64,000 bases of DNA from Oceanimonas baumannii (lineage in GTDB: Bacteria > Pseudomonadota > Gammaproteobacteria > Enterobacterales > Aeromonadaceae). The position numbers and the translations under genes were made by a program. The stretch covers positions 62,001 to 126,000 of the forward strand of contig NZ_NQJF01000003.1 of assembly GCF_002245495.1 (NCBI RefSeq), read 5' to 3'. The notes under the pieces were generated by a model. That model was not told the DNA's origin. It searched no databases and worked only from the letters and a program-made list of their open reading frames with translations. Positions 28,279 to 41,731 of the stretch are shown one piece after another (the stretch's first letter is position 1; the number at the start of each line of letters is the position of its first letter).

Positions 28279-28916
28279 TCAAGATCACCCTGAATCAAAG
28301 GAACAAAACGTACTGCTTCCAGCTCGGTACGAACCATGTCATCACCCTGACGCTGGTACAGCCACAACGTCTGATGCATTCCCCCTACCGGAATCACCAT
28401 TCGGCCACCGTCGGCCAGCTGTTCCAGCAGTGCCGCAGGCACAGAGCTGGCGGCGGCAGTGACAATTATGGCATCAAACGGAGCTTTACTGGCCCATCCC
28501 TGCCAGCCATCACCGTGCTTGGTCCGCACATTATGCAGATCCAGCCGCTGCAGCCGGCGCCGGGCCTGATATTGCAGTGGCTTGATACGCTCTATGGTGT
28601 ATACCTCATCCACCAGCTGGGCCAACACCGCGGTCTGAAAGCCCGAGCCGGTGCCTATTTCCAGCACCCTGCGAAGCTGGGTGCCCTGCAGCAGGGCTTC
28701 GGTCATGCGTGCAACAATGTAGGGCTGAGAAATCGTCTGGCCAAAACCGATGGGCAGGGCACTGTTGTCCCAGGCTTTATGGCTCATGGCCTCATCCACA
28801 AACTCGTTACGCGGCAGGCCGGTAATGGCCTTCAGAACCCGTTCGTTACGAATGCCCTGCTGTTTCAGCAGGCGATAAAGCTGCTCTCCTGCTAACGTGC
28901 GCACGTCCTTACTCCA
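28275..28916 (-). CDS. pcm: Protein-L-isoaspartate O-methyltransferase
   Basis: A 213-residue SAM-dependent methyltransferase that repairs isoaspartyl residues. Visible motifs are [18 protein letters not shown] motif [18 protein letters not shown], the post-I Glu in [17 protein letters not shown], and [16 protein letters not shown] chose ATG 28916, which overlaps the surE stop by 8 bases; the frame extends 18 codons further, but those lie inside surE and do not match the family. It works in stationary phase with SurE and RpoS. Confidence 0.95.
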   Translation of the reverse strand, partial: WSKDVRTLAGEQLYRLLKQQGIRNERVLKAITGLPRNEFVDEAMSHKAWDNSALPIGFGQTISQPYIVARMTEALLQGTQLRRVLEIGTGSGFQTAVLAQLVDEVYTIERIKPLQYQARRRLQRLDLHNVRTKHGDGWQGWASKAPFDAIIVTAAASSVPAALLEQLADGGRMVIPVGGMHQTLWLYQRQGDDMVRTELEAVRFVPLIQGDLE

Positions 28917-29655
28917 CATCCTTAATCCAACGGGACAGGGCCGCCATTTGATCGTAAGCCGTAAGATCAATGGTCAGCGGTGTAATAGACACAAACCCCC
29001 GCTCTATGGCATCAAAGTCGGTCCCTTCCCCCGCATCCTGAATGGCCCCCGGCGGACCTATCCAGTAAATAGGACGACCGCGGGGATCAAACTCTCTGAG
29101 CACCGCATCGGAACGATGACGATTACCCAGACGGGTCACTTTGATACCCTGAATTTCCGCCAGGGGCAAGTCGGGCACGTTCACGTTTAAAATTTGATTG
29201 GAGTAAAGCGGAGCTCGCAGCAACCCCTGCACCAACATACCGGCAAAATGGGCGGCGGTTTCAAAGTGCTTATCGCCGCACAGGGAAATGGCCAGGGATG
29301 GCAGGCCCAGATGCCGGCCTTCGGTAGCCGCAGCCACCGTTCCTGAGTAGAGCACGTCGTCGCCCAGGTTGGCACCGTGATTAATGCCGGCCACCACCAG
29401 ATCAGGGTCAGGATCCAGCAGATGATTGACTGCCCAGTGTACACAGTCGGTCGGCGTGCCCTTTACCGAGTAAAAACCGGTGTCGTCGAGTTTATCGGCA
29501 CGCAGCGGCACTTCCAGCGTCAGTGAGTGACTGGCACCGCTGCGGTTACGATCCGGAGCCACCGTAACCACTTCGGCAAATTCCGACAAGGCCCGGCTCA
29601 GGGTGCGAATACCGAGGGCATTTACGCCGTCGTCATTACTCACCAGAATTTTCAT
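28909..29655 (-). CDS. surE: 5'/3'-nucleotidase SurE
   Basis: A 248-residue metal-dependent phosphatase of nucleoside monophosphates. The N-terminal [13 protein letters not shown] carries the metal-binding Asp-Asp pair, followed by [57 protein letters not shown], and the C-terminal [15 protein letters not shown]. It overlaps truD by 20 bases and pcm by 8 bases, so translation of the three is linked. Confidence 0.97.
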   Translation of the reverse strand: MKILVSNDDGVNALGIRTLSRALSEFAEVVTVAPDRNRSGASHSLTLEVPLRADKLDDTGFYSVKGTPTDCVHWAVNHLLDPDPDLVVAGINHGANLGDDVLYSGTVAAATEGRHLGLPSLAISLCGDKHFETAAHFAGMLVQGLLRAPLYSNQILNVNVPDLPLAEIQGIKVTRLGNRHRSDAVLREFDPRGRPIYWIGPPGAIQDAGEGTDFDAIERGFVSITPLTIDLTAYDQMAALSRWIKDVE

Positions 29656-30676
29656 GGCTCACCTTTTCCTTGATAAGTTCCCGCACCAGACTGGTGGCAT
29701 AAGTTCCCGCAGGTAACCAGAACGACAGCGTTAAACGATTTTCATGCTGCTGCCAGCTCAGTTGCTCCGGTTTCAGCAGCAGCGCCCGCCGCTCCTGTTT
29801 CAGTCCATTGGCTTCCAATCCGGCGCGCAGTGCTTCCTGCTCCGCCAGCGCCGCCAGCTCCAGCTCTGCAGCCTCACCCTCTGCCGGCAACCGCCCTCTT
29901 CCCCACAGCGGGGCACTCAGGCGAATATCTCCGCTGACAAACCGCTCACGCATTACCTCATCAAGCGGATTGTCGTCATTGATGGTAAAAAACGACTGGC
30001 TTCCCGCCAGCATGACACAATCGCCGTTCAGCAATTGTTCACCCTTCCCTTGCGCCAGCCGCTGGCTCACAACCAGGTTGAACAGATAACTGCGGGCCGC
30101 AGAGAGATACATCGACCGTTTGTTTCGATCCTTGATGCGCTTACCACCAAACATGGCGCTGGCCTGTGCAATATTGCCGCCGTTGTGGCCAAACCGCTGC
30201 TCACCAAAGTAGTTGGGCACACCGTGCTCACTGATGGCCGCCAGCCGTGCCGGAAGATCATCATTTCCTTCCAGCTCACTCAGGGTCAGCTCAAACCAGT
30301 TGCCTCTGAGCGCACCAGTTTTCAGTTTCTTGTTGTGGCGGGCAATGGCCAGAATCTGCACATCCTCATTTTCAAGGGGCGAGAAATCGGGCATTTCCTT
30401 ACCTGGCAAATGAACGCCGAACCATTGCTCGGTCACCGCATGACGATCTTTCAGGCCAGCCCAGGTTACATCCCGCTGGGCAATGCCCGCCAACCGGGCC
30501 AGATCCCGTGCCACCCACTGGGTGTTCTGACCACGCTTGCGAATGTGCAGAAAAATATGTTCGCCTTCACCACTGGGGGCGAACCCCAGATCTTCACGCA
30601 CAATAAAATCTTCGGGGGTGGCCTTGAGGCGGCCGCTGACGGTGGGCTCACCGTGGAAATAATGCCAGTTATTCAT
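29636..30676 (-). CDS. truD: tRNA pseudouridine(13) synthase TruD
   Basis: A 346-residue pseudouridine synthase (E. coli 349) modifying U13 in tRNA-Glu. N-terminal [31 protein letters not shown], the catalytic Asp in the [19 protein letters not shown] block, [14 protein letters not shown], and the TruD-specific insert domain (about 155-300). Overlaps ispF by 4 bases and surE by 20 bases. Confidence 0.96.
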   Translation of the reverse strand: MNNWHYFHGEPTVSGRLKATPEDFIVREDLGFAPSGEGEHIFLHIRKRGQNTQWVARDLARLAGIAQRDVTWAGLKDRHAVTEQWFGVHLPGKEMPDFSPLENEDVQILAIARHNKKLKTGALRGNWFELTLSELEGNDDLPARLAAISEHGVPNYFGEQRFGHNGGNIAQASAMFGGKRIKDRNKRSMYLSAARSYLFNLVVSQRLAQGKGEQLLNGDCVMLAGSQSFFTINDDNPLDEVMRERFVSGDIRLSAPLWGRGRLPAEGEAAELELAALAEQEALRAGLEANGLKQERRALLLKPEQLSWQQHENRLTLSFWLPAGTYATSLVRELIKEKVSHENSGE

Positions 30677-31149
30677 GCTTTTACCAGTAATACAACGGCT
30701 TCCGCCGCTATGCCTTCTTTGCGGCCGACAAAGCCGAGTTGTTCGGTGGTGGTGGCCTTCACGTTGACTTGAGACACCGCCGCCTGCAGATCAGCGGCAA
30801 TGGTCGCCGCCATGGCGTCGATATAGGGTGCCAGTTTAGGCGTCTGAGCCATAACGGTCACATCGGCGTTGCCCAGTACATAGCCCGCTTTCAGCACCCG
30901 GGCATACACATCCCGCAGCAGAATACGGCTGTCGATGCCTGCAAACTCGGCATCAGTATCAGGAAAATGCCGACCAATATCACCGGCACCAATGGCACCG
31001 AGCAACGCATCACTCAGGGCATGCAGGATCACATCACCATCGGAATGAGCCAGCAACCCCTGCTCATAAGGCACCGCTACACCGGCCAGCATGCAGGGGC
31101 CGTCACCGCCAAATTTATGCACGTCAAACCCGTGCCCGATTCGCATCAT
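30673..31149 (-). CDS. ispF: 2-C-methyl-D-erythritol 2,4-cyclodiphosphate synthase
   Basis: A 158-residue homotrimeric enzyme of the MEP isoprenoid pathway. Zn-binding DVH in [42 protein letters not shown], and the C-terminal [27 protein letters not shown]. Adjacent to and overlapping ispD by 4 bases, so the two successive-pathway enzymes are coupled. Confidence 0.97.
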   Translation of the reverse strand: MMRIGHGFDVHKFGGDGPCMLAGVAVPYEQGLLAHSDGDVILHALSDALLGAIGAGDIGRHFPDTDAEFAGIDSRILLRDVYARVLKAGYVLGNADVTVMAQTPKLAPYIDAMAATIAADLQAAVSQVNVKATTTEQLGFVGRKEGIAAEAVVLLVKA

Positions 31150-31838
31150 GTAAAGCTCTCTTTAAGCTGCTGCAGAAAAAAACCGGCCAGAGCCAGATCT
31201 TCCGGCCGGGTGATTTTGATATTGTCAGAACGCCCTTCTACCAACACCGGGTAAAAGCCGGCCAGTTCCATCGCCGATGCCTCATCGGTGACGGTATGGC
31301 CCGCGCTCAGCGCAGTGGACAGCGCCTGACGCAAGGTCCGGGTAGCAAAACATTGTGGCGTAAGCGCATGCCAGAGCTCGTCGCGGCTGACACTTTCACG
31401 GATGGCTCCTTTGCCATCCCCCCGTTTCATGGTATCCCGTACCCTGCAGGCCAGTATCGCCCCCTGAGGATGGACAGAAGCAGCCAGCAGCGCATCAAGA
31501 TCCTTCATGGTCAGACAGGGCCGGGCTGCATCGTGTACCAGTACCCGTTCACTGGTCACCAGGTCAAGCGCATTAAGCACAGAGTCGGCCCGTTCCTGGC
31601 CGCCTGTTGCCCGCAGCACCCGGGGGTCTGCCGCCAGCGGCAATGCATCAAACCAGGCGTCTTCCGGGCTGACGGCCACAACGACCTGCGCGATGGCATC
31701 ATGTGCCAGCAGCCGCTCCAGCGTATGTTCAAGCACGGTTTTACCTGCCAGCGTCAGGTATTGTTTGGGAACAGTGCTGCCCATGCGTTTACCGACGCCG
31801 GCCGCCGGCACCACGGCAGTAAAGGTTGAAAACGTCAT
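31146..31838 (-). CDS. ispD: 2-C-methyl-D-erythritol 4-phosphate cytidylyltransferase
   Basis: A 230-residue nucleotidyltransferase that makes CDP-ME from MEP and CTP. CTP-binding loop [44 protein letters not shown], and the MEP-binding [11 protein letters not shown]. It overlaps ftsB by 4 bases and ispF by 4 bases. The arrangement ftsB-ispD-ispF-truD is the standard one in gammaproteobacteria. Confidence 0.97.
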   Translation of the reverse strand: MTFSTFTAVVPAAGVGKRMGSTVPKQYLTLAGKTVLEHTLERLLAHDAIAQVVVAVSPEDAWFDALPLAADPRVLRATGGQERADSVLNALDLVTSERVLVHDAARPCLTMKDLDALLAASVHPQGAILACRVRDTMKRGDGKGAIRESVSRDELWHALTPQCFATRTLRQALSTALSAGHTVTDEASAMELAGFYPVLVEGRSDNIKITRPEDLALAGFFLQQLKESFT

Positions 31839-32125
31839 TGCGGCGGCTTGTCTTCCGGAAGTAACAGACGATAAAAGGTTTCACCGGGTTTGATCATCCC
31901 CAGATCGTTGCGGGCCAGCTCTTCCACTGCCGCCAACCCCTGATTAAGATCCTTGATCTCCCGGTATAACAAAGCATTTCGTTCCGCCAGACGCTCATTG
32001 TCGATGAGCTGGCGTTCTACATTGGCGGCAACTTCATGATATTCAGCCAGGCCGTTTTTGCCCTGCCACAGGTCGTATTGTAACGTGGCGAGCAGAGCAA
32101 TCAGTATCAGCGTCAGGGTGCGCAT
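31835..32125 (-). CDS. ftsB: Cell-division protein FtsB
   Basis: A 96-residue bitopic membrane protein of the divisome. One N-terminal membrane helix (LTLILIALLATLQYDLW), a periplasmic leucine-zipper coiled coil (about 30-70) and the conserved LARNDLGMIKPGETFYRL end. It forms the FtsQLB complex. First gene of the ftsB-ispDF-truD-surE group; eno lies upstream behind a terminator. Confidence 0.95.
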   Translation of the reverse strand: MRTLTLILIALLATLQYDLWQGKNGLAEYHEVAANVERQLIDNERLAERNALLYREIKDLNQGLAAVEELARNDLGMIKPGETFYRLLLPEDKPPQ

Positions 32126-32181
32126 TTATCCTCCGGAACAAGACGGCTAGTTTCCCATATTCGCCGTCCGAACAAAAGGAA

Positions 32182-32227
32182 CCCCGCACAAGGCGGGGAT
32201 ACCGCTCAGGCTGCATACAGCCTGAGC
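32182..32227. repeat. Two hairpins between ftsB and the eno terminator
   Basis: CCCCGC-ACAAG-GCGGGG (32182-32198) and GCTCAGGCTG-CATA-CAGCCTGAGC (32204-32227). The first is an exact copy of the core of the terminator 50 bases away, but without the A/T tracts. The second is a perfect 10-base stem. They lie in the leader region of the ftsB transcript. Confidence 0.6.
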
Positions 32228-32235
32228 CATAAACA

Positions 32236-32260
32236 AAAACCCCGCACAAGGCGGGGTTTT
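32236..32260. terminator. Terminator downstream of eno
   Basis: AAAACCCCGC / GCGGGGTTTT stem with ACAAG loop, 23 bases past the eno stop. Symmetric A and T tracts make it bidirectional. Confidence 0.9.
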
Positions 32261-32282
32261 ATTCAGCTAAGGGGAGGCAAGT

Positions 32283-33596
<1,314 letters not shown>

Positions 33597-33665
33597 TTAA
33601 ACGTAAAACCTAACAATGCACTAAAAAATTACGGCCGAGCCCAAGGGCTCAGCCGCTGATACCGG

Positions 33666-35604
<1,939 letters not shown>

Positions 35605-36273
35605 ATGAGCTTCACTTTCAATGAGTTGAGACACAGCTGCAAAGACAACTGGCGTGTTTATCTGCATCACGATTTTGTACGCCGGCTGGGTGATGGCACC
35701 CTGGCCCCTGAAGCCTTTCGCCATTACCTGAAACAGGATTACCTGTTTCTGATTCAGTTTGGCCGCGCCTTTGCCCTGGCCGCCTACAAGAGCCCGACAC
35801 TGGCCGACCTGCGCCACGCGAAAGCCGGCCTTGACGCCATTATCGATCTGGAGCTGGGACTGCATATCGACTATTGCACCCAGTGGAACATCAGCGAACA
35901 GGAGCTGAATGAACTGCCGGAAGCCCGGGCTACCCTGGCCTATACCCGCTATGTGCTGGATACCGGCAACCGCGGGGACCTGCTGGATCTGCATGTGGCG
36001 CTGGCCCCCTGTCTGGTGGGCTATGCCGAGCTCGCCCGCTGGCTGACAGAGCAACCCGGCACAGTCCGGGGCGAGAGCAACCCCTACGAAGCCTGGATTG
36101 CCATGTATGAAAGCGCCGAATTCCAGGCTGCCGCCCGGGCCGAGATAGCCTGGCTGAACGAACGCCTGGCCGACGTTCCCCCGTCCCGCTTCAAGCAATT
36201 GTGCCGTATCTTTGATGATGCAACCCGGCTTGAAATCGACTTCTGGGATATGGGCCTCGAACAAAGAATGTAA
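35605..36273 (+). CDS. tenA: Thiaminase II / aminopyrimidine aminohydrolase TenA
   Basis: A 222-residue all-helical TenA protein. It hydrolyses aminomethyl-HMP in thiamin salvage. The active-site nucleophile is Cys136 in LAPCLVGYAEL, and the catalytic Glu is likely Glu210 in RLEIDFWDM; the FRHYLKQDYLFLIQFGRA motif is typical. AAGGA precedes the ATG. It stands alone, with no other thiamin gene in the window and no visible TPP riboswitch. A REP-like palindrome follows it. Confidence 0.92.
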   Translation: MSFTFNELRHSCKDNWRVYLHHDFVRRLGDGTLAPEAFRHYLKQDYLFLIQFGRAFALAAYKSPTLADLRHAKAGLDAIIDLELGLHIDYCTQWNISEQELNELPEARATLAYTRYVLDTGNRGDLLDLHVALAPCLVGYAELARWLTEQPGTVRGESNPYEAWIAMYESAEFQAAARAEIAWLNERLADVPPSRFKQLCRIFDDATRLEIDFWDMGLEQRM

Positions 36274-36299
36274 CTCCCCCGAGCTTTCCCGGTCATTCT

Positions 36300-36352
36300 C
36301 GCAAAGGCGGGACGGAGCACCCGTACAATATAAAATGGGTCCCGCCTTCGCG
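36300..36352. repeat. REP-like palindromic element (copy 1)
   Basis: Arms CGCAAAGGCGGGAC (36300-36313) and GTCCCGCCTTCGCG (36339-36352), 13 of 14 bases paired, with a 25-base loop. Shares its arm with the element at 52753-52799. Lies between tenA and etfA, so it could act as a convergent terminator. Confidence 0.65.
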
Positions 36353-36379
36353 GGGCACAACGGTATCGGCCCGGCCGGC

Positions 36380-37309
36380 TTACAGCATTTTCTCGAGTTC
36401 GGGCAGGACTTCGAACAAGTCTGCCACCAGTCCGTAGTCGGCCACCTCAAAAATAGGCGCATCTTCGTCCTTGTTGATGGCGACGATAATCCGGGCGTCT
36501 TTAATACCGGCCAGGTGCTGAATGGCACCAGAAATACCCACGGCAATATACAGCTCGGGGGCGACGATTTTGCCGGTCTGCCCCACCTGCTGATCGTTTT
36601 CCGCCAGACCAGCATCTACCGCAGCCCTGCTTGCTCCTACCGCCGCTCCCAGTTTATCGGCCAGTGTTTCCAGTAAGGCAAACTGCTCTTTTGATCCCAG
36701 GCCCCGCCCGCCAGAGACCACCACCCGGGCCGAGGTCAGCTCCGGACGCTCACTGACTCGCAGTTCATCACCGACAAAACGGCTGCAGTTGTCCACCGTC
36801 ACCGCAGCTACCGGTTCAATGTCTGCCTGCGCCTCGTCTTTGCCCACCGCGTCAAAAGCGGTTGGGCGAACGGTGAGCAACGTCACCGGATCCAGTGACT
36901 GTACCCGGGCCAGCGCATTACCGGCATAAACAGGGCGTACAAAAGTGTCTTCGCTTTCGATGGCAACCACGTCCGCCACCATTCCGACGCCCAGCAGCGC
37001 CGCCGCTCTGGGCAACATATCCTTACCAAAAGTGGACGCCGGAGCCAGTACATGACGATATTGCGTGGCCAGTCGCGACACCAGGGCGGCACAGGGCTCG
37101 GCCAGCTGATGCTGATACAAGGTATCGTCGGCCAACAAAACCTTACTGACACCGGCAAGGCAGCGGCCTTGTTCAGCCACACCGGCACAGCCCTGCCCCA
37201 TCACCAGCAGATGTACCCTGGCATTCAGTTCACTCGCGGCGCCCAGCACCTTGCAGGTATGGGCACTAAGCGTGGCATTATCGTGTTCCGCTATCACCAG
37301 TATGCTCAT
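36380..37309 (-). CDS. etfA: Electron transfer flavoprotein, alpha subunit
   Basis: A 309-residue FAD-binding subunit. The N-terminal Rossmann part starts [15 protein letters not shown]. The C-terminal FAD domain has [55 protein letters not shown] and [27 protein letters not shown]. With EtfB it accepts electrons from acyl-CoA dehydrogenases such as the two in this window and passes them to the ETF-QO encoded next door. Overlaps etfB by 4 bases (ATGA). Confidence 0.97.
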   Translation of the reverse strand: MSILVIAEHDNATLSAHTCKVLGAASELNARVHLLVMGQGCAGVAEQGRCLAGVSKVLLADDTLYQHQLAEPCAALVSRLATQYRHVLAPASTFGKDMLPRAAALLGVGMVADVVAIESEDTFVRPVYAGNALARVQSLDPVTLLTVRPTAFDAVGKDEAQADIEPVAAVTVDNCSRFVGDELRVSERPELTSARVVVSGGRGLGSKEQFALLETLADKLGAAVGASRAAVDAGLAENDQQVGQTGKIVAPELYIAVGISGAIQHLAGIKDARIIVAINKDEDAPIFEVADYGLVADLFEVLPELEKML

Positions 37310-38058
37310 GGAATCACCTTGGCTTCATGCTTGAGCTTGTTCACCAGCTCATCCACATCGGCTACCCGGACACCGGCTTTGCGGGCCGGTGGCTCACTCA
37401 TGCCCAGCAGACACACATGCTGCTCAAAAGCCACACCCAACTCATCGGGCGTCAGCCTGTCCAGCGGCTTTTGCCTGGCCTTCATGATATTGGGCAATGA
37501 GGCAAAACGAGGCTCATTCAGACGCAGATCCGTGGTAATCACCGCCGGTCGCCTCAGCGCCTGAGTACGCAGACCACCGTCTACTTCCCGCGTGACCAGC
37601 AGCTCATCGCCTTGCTGTTCAATCGCCGATGCAAAGGTCGCCTGGGGCCAGCCATTAAGTGCCGCCAGCATCTGTCCGGCCTGATTGTGATCGGTATCGA
37701 TGGACTGCTTACCCATCAGCACCAGATCAGGGGCTTCACGCTCACACAGCGCTGCCAACAAACGAGCCACAGTGAGCGGCTCCGCAGATTCAGCCGTCTC
37801 CACCAGAATGGCGCGGTCGGCCCCCAGTGCCAGGGCCGCACGTAGTTGCTCAGCAGCTTCACCCGGACCAATACTGACTGCCACTATCTCCGACACCCAG
37901 CCTTTTTCCTTCATGCGTACCGCCTCTTCCACCGCAATCTCGCAAAAGGGGTTAGCGGCCATTTTTACATTGCTCAGATCCACATTGCTGCCATCAGCAA
38001 GTACGCGAACCCGAACGTGATAGTCAATCACCCGTTTAACGGTTACCAGTGCTTTCAT
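37306..38058 (-). CDS. etfB: Electron transfer flavoprotein, beta subunit
   Basis: A 250-residue AMP-binding subunit. [40 protein letters not shown], the [12 protein letters not shown] segment, [16 protein letters not shown] and the recognition-loop region [31 protein letters not shown] that contacts dehydrogenases. First gene of the leftward pair; divergent from the ETF-QO gene, so electron acceptor and its oxidase probably share a control region (38059-38177). Confidence 0.97.
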   Translation of the reverse strand: MKALVTVKRVIDYHVRVRVLADGSNVDLSNVKMAANPFCEIAVEEAVRMKEKGWVSEIVAVSIGPGEAAEQLRAALALGADRAILVETAESAEPLTVARLLAALCEREAPDLVLMGKQSIDTDHNQAGQMLAALNGWPQATFASAIEQQGDELLVTREVDGGLRTQALRRPAVITTDLRLNEPRFASLPNIMKARQKPLDRLTPDELGVAFEQHVCLLGMSEPPARKAGVRVADVDELVNKLKHEAKVIP

Positions 38059-38177
38059 GCCTGCCCCCGGGATCCATCAGTCAGCATTAATACTAGACGA
38101 TTCTGCCGCACTGACGATTTGTTAAATATCGCCGCCAATACAATACTTTAGCCAGAGCAACCTGGCAGGAGGGAACC

Positions 38178-39821
38178 ATGAAGCGGGAGTCAATGGAGTT
38201 TGATGTTGTCATTGTAGGGGCCGGCCCGGCGGGTTTATCGGCTGCCTGTTCGCTGATGCAACGGGCCCGGCAGGCAGGCCTGGAGCTGAACGTATGCCTG
38301 GTGGAAAAAGGAGCCGAGGTAGGTGCCCATATTCTGTCCGGAGCCTTGTTCGACACCCGCGCCCTGAGTGAGCTGTTTCCCGACTGGCGTGAGCAAGGTG
38401 CACCCGTCACAACCCGGGTTAACCGTGAGCATTTTTATATGCTAAGCAACAGTCAGGGCGGGATCGAACTTCCCGCTTGGCTAACCCCTTCCTCACTGCA
38501 CAACAAAGGGAGCTATATCATCAGCCTGGGCAAACTGTGCCGCTGGCTGGCAACGCAAGCGGAGGCCCTGGGCGTGGCTGTTTTTCCCGGCTTTGCTGCC
38601 AGGGAAGCCCTGTTCGATAAACAGGGTGCCGTGTGCGGTGTGCTTACCGGAGACATGGGGCTGGCGGCAGACGGCACCCCAAAAACCGGTCATATGCCGG
38701 GTATGGAGCTGCGCGCCCGTTATACCTTGTTTGCCGAAGGCAGCCGGGGACACCTTGGCAAAAGCCTGATCGACCGCTTTGCTCTGGACAGAACACGAGA
38801 TCCTCAACATTACGCCATCGGCTTTAAAGAACTGTGGCGGCTGGCCCCCGAGCGCCATCAGCCCGGCCTGGTGATACATGGCGGCGGCTGGCCACTGGGG
38901 CGCAATGGCGGCGGCTTTTTCCTTTACCACGGCGACGATGGCCTGGCTTCAGTGGGCCTGGTGATGGATCTCAACTACCAGAATACCCACCTGGATCCCT
39001 TTAAGGAATTTCAGCAGCTCAAGCACCACCCGCTGCTAGCCCGCCACCTGTGGGACGGAAAACGACAGGCCTGGGGAGCACGAGCACTGACCAAGGGCGG
39101 ACTAAACTCCCTGCCGGAAATGGTGCTGCCGGGAGCCCTGCTACTGGGGTGTGATGCAGGCACACTAAATGGAGCCCGCATCAAGGGCATACATACCGCC
39201 ATGAAGTCGGGTCTGCTCGCCGCCGAGGCCTTGGTGCCGGCGCTTTCAGAAGGGCGCGGCGGTGACCGGCTTGCCGGGTTTGAAATACTGATGAAGGAAA
39301 GCTGGCTGCAACACGAGCTGGAGCGGGCCCGCCATTTTGTTCCTGCGCTGCATAAACTGGGCCCTTGGGCCGGCGGGGCTGCGAACTGGCTGAGCCAGAA
39401 CATGCTGAGAGGCCGGCTGCCGTTTTCGCTGCACGACAAAACACCGGATCACGCCGCCCTGAAGCCAGCGGCCAGCTGTGATCCGGTCACATATCCCAGG
39501 GCCGATGGCGTACTGGCCTTTGACCGCATGTCATCAGTGCATGCCGCCAATACCGGTCATGATGAGGATCAACCCTGTCATCTGCAACTGACCGACCCGG
39601 CCCTGCCCTTGCAGGACAATCTGGCCCGTTATAATGAGCCGGCCCAGCGCTACTGTCCCGCCGGTGTCTATGAAGTGTTACAGGAAGCCGGCCTGCCGGT
39701 ATTCCGTATTAACGCCGCCAATTGTGTGCACTGCAAAACCTGTGATATCAAAGATCCGGCACAAAACATCACCTGGGTACCGCCAGAAGGCGGCAGCGGC
39801 CCCAACTATTCCGGTATGTAA
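38178..39821 (+). CDS. Electron transfer flavoprotein-ubiquinone oxidoreductase
   Basis: A 547-residue FAD and 4Fe-4S membrane-associated enzyme that passes electrons from EtfAB to the quinone pool. The N-terminal FAD fold has VVIVGAGPAGLSAACSL, and LVEKGAEVGAHILSGALFD is typical of the family. The C-terminal cluster domain carries four cysteines: CPAGVYEV and INAANCVHCKTCDIKDP. Its divergent neighbour is etfBA. The N-terminus of the frame has a GGAGG site upstream of the ATG. Confidence 0.96.
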   Translation: MKRESMEFDVVIVGAGPAGLSAACSLMQRARQAGLELNVCLVEKGAEVGAHILSGALFDTRALSELFPDWREQGAPVTTRVNREHFYMLSNSQGGIELPAWLTPSSLHNKGSYIISLGKLCRWLATQAEALGVAVFPGFAAREALFDKQGAVCGVLTGDMGLAADGTPKTGHMPGMELRARYTLFAEGSRGHLGKSLIDRFALDRTRDPQHYAIGFKELWRLAPERHQPGLVIHGGGWPLGRNGGGFFLYHGDDGLASVGLVMDLNYQNTHLDPFKEFQQLKHHPLLARHLWDGKRQAWGARALTKGGLNSLPEMVLPGALLLGCDAGTLNGARIKGIHTAMKSGLLAAEALVPALSEGRGGDRLAGFEILMKESWLQHELERARHFVPALHKLGPWAGGAANWLSQNMLRGRLPFSLHDKTPDHAALKPAASCDPVTYPRADGVLAFDRMSSVHAANTGHDEDQPCHLQLTDPALPLQDNLARYNEPAQRYCPAGVYEVLQEAGLPVFRINAANCVHCKTCDIKDPAQNITWVPPEGGSGPNYSGM

Positions 39822-40032
39822 CACAAAAAAAACCCTGAAGGCAGTGCTCTCTGATGAGGGAACAATGCGTTCAGGGGCATGGCAGTGGTTATGGTTATTT
39901 TGTTGTTTGGCTCTGTTAACGCAAGGGCACTTTCCGTTGCAGTGCGTTGCAAAAAATAATACGAGTATCACCTTACGTTAACAAGGTAGACTTTAGTGTT
40001 AACCTCCCGGATACAGATCACAAAAGCCTTTT

Positions 40033-40794
40033 CTACAGCCGTAAACCTCCGTCCATTTCCAGAATCCGGCCATTAAAGTAATCATTTTCAATAATGTACT
40101 GCAGACTGTGCACCAGCTCGTCGGTTTCCGCCAGCCGGCCCGCCGGAATGCGCTGGGTGATACGAGCCATGGCCTCGGGTTTCATCTGCGCGGTCATCTC
40201 GGTGGCGATCACCCCGGGAGCAATGCCCGCCACCCGGATGCCAAAGCGAGCCAGTTCACCGGCCCAGCCCACCACCAGCGACGCCACTCCAGCCTTGCTG
40301 GCAGCATAGTTGCTTTGCCCCGGATTGCCGGCCCGGGCCACCGAAGAAATATTCACAATCAGGCCGCCCTGCCCCCGCTCAGCCATGATGGCCGCGCCTT
40401 CCCGGCCACAGAGAAAGGTACCGGTAAGATTCACCTCCATCACCTGCTGCCAGTCTGACAGGCTCATGTTACGGCAGATGGTGCCATTCTCGCGCTTTAC
40501 CAGCAAGGCATCGCGCATCAGACCGGCGTTGTTGACCAGCACATCCAGTCCGCCCAGTTCCCGTACGATATGGCTAAAACTGTCAGTCACCTGTCGCTCA
40601 TTGGCCACATCACACAAGTGCACCGCCACCCGGCTGCCGGTTGCGGCGACCATTTCCCCTGCTTTCGCCAGATCCTGCTCATTATTATCGAGCAACGCCA
40701 GCACAGCTCCCTGTCGCCCCAGATGACGGGCCATGGCCATCCCCAGACCGCGACCAGCTCCGGTGATCACCACCACCTTGCCCTTGATATCCAT
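40033..40794 (-). CDS. SDR-family 3-hydroxyacyl-CoA dehydrogenase-type enzyme
   Basis: A 253-residue short-chain dehydrogenase. Cofactor motif VVITGAGRGLGMAMA, VLVNNAGLMRD, catalytic Ser in IVNISSVARAG and YxxxK in SNYAASKAG. The family includes FabG and HSD10-like 3-hydroxy-2-methylbutyryl-CoA dehydrogenases. As the last gene of a valine/isoleucine catabolic operon beginning with a thiolase, the HSD10-like role in the isoleucine branch is a reasonable guess. The residues alone do not separate it from FabG. Confidence 0.85.
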   Translation of the reverse strand: MDIKGKVVVITGAGRGLGMAMARHLGRQGAVLALLDNNEQDLAKAGEMVAATGSRVAVHLCDVANERQVTDSFSHIVRELGGLDVLVNNAGLMRDALLVKRENGTICRNMSLSDWQQVMEVNLTGTFLCGREGAAIMAERGQGGLIVNISSVARAGNPGQSNYAASKAGVASLVVGWAGELARFGIRVAGIAPGVIATEMTAQMKPEAMARITQRIPAGRLAETDELVHSLQYIIENDYFNGRILEMDGGLRL

Positions 40795-40796
40795 GG

Positions 40797-41696
40797 TCAG
40801 CCTCCTGCTTTCTGCTGGCGATAAAGATAAAACAGACTGGAAAAGTCCAGACTGCCGTTACCCGCCACCTGGTGCAGGCTAAACAAGGCGCGGGCGGCAG
40901 AGCCCATGGGAACCGGCGAGCCGCTGGCCTGGCTCAGACTCATGGCCAGGTTAAGATCCTTGCACATCAGCTTGACCTGAAAACCGCCCTGGTAGTGCTG
41001 GCTGGCAGGCGCGCTGGCCATCACGCCGGGCACCGGGTTGTAATGCTCCATAACCCAGTTATTACCCGAGCTCTGATGAATGATTTCTGATAATACGTCC
41101 GCCTTCAGACCATGATCCAGCCCCAGGCTGAGGGCCTCACAACTGGCGGCCATCTGTGCTGCCAGCAGCAGGTTGTTACACGCCTTGGCAATCTGACCCG
41201 CACCGTGAGAGCCGGCATGCAGCACCTTCTGCCCCATCTGCGCCAGCACGGGCCTGGCCTGAGTAAATTGCTCCTCACTGCCCCCAACAATAAACGTCAG
41301 GGTGCCGGCCTCAGCCCCGGCGACCCCTCCGGAGACAGGCGCATCCACAAAGTCCAGGCCATGCCCGGCAGCCACCGTGGCCAAGTTCTGCGCCGTTTCC
41401 GCCTCAATGGTGGAACAATCGATCACCAGAGAACCCGGAGCCAGATGACCAAACAGGCCATCGTTCCCGGTATACAGCCTGCTCACCTGCTGCCCCTGTT
41501 GCAGCATGGAAATCACCAGGGTGGCGTTTTTTACCGCAGCCACCACCGTGTTTGCGGGCGCAGCCCCCAGGTCTGCTGCCCGGCTGACCGCCTCTGACTG
41601 CAAATCAAAGGCCTGCACCCGGTGTCCGGCCTTAACCAGGTTTGCGGTCATGGGCAGCCCCATGTTGCCCAGTCCGATAAATGCGATGGTTGCCAT
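40797..41696 (-). CDS. mmsB: 3-hydroxyisobutyrate dehydrogenase MmsB
   Basis: A 299-residue NAD-dependent dehydrogenase converting 3-hydroxyisobutyrate to methylmalonate semialdehyde. IAFIGLGNMGLPMTANLVKAGH is the dinucleotide fold; VDAPVSGGVAGAEAGTLTFIVGG and the catalytic Lys in GAGQIAKACNNLLLA follow. It supplies the substrate of MmsA, encoded upstream in the same operon, and is 2 bases from the SDR gene. Confidence 0.95.
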   Translation of the reverse strand: MATIAFIGLGNMGLPMTANLVKAGHRVQAFDLQSEAVSRAADLGAAPANTVVAAVKNATLVISMLQQGQQVSRLYTGNDGLFGHLAPGSLVIDCSTIEAETAQNLATVAAGHGLDFVDAPVSGGVAGAEAGTLTFIVGGSEEQFTQARPVLAQMGQKVLHAGSHGAGQIAKACNNLLLAAQMAASCEALSLGLDHGLKADVLSEIIHQSSGNNWVMEHYNPVPGVMASAPASQHYQGGFQVKLMCKDLNLAMSLSQASGSPVPMGSAARALFSLHQVAGNGSLDFSSLFYLYRQQKAGG

Positions 41697-41731
41697 AGTG
41701 TGCTTCCCCTCAATATAAGCGTGACTTATTT

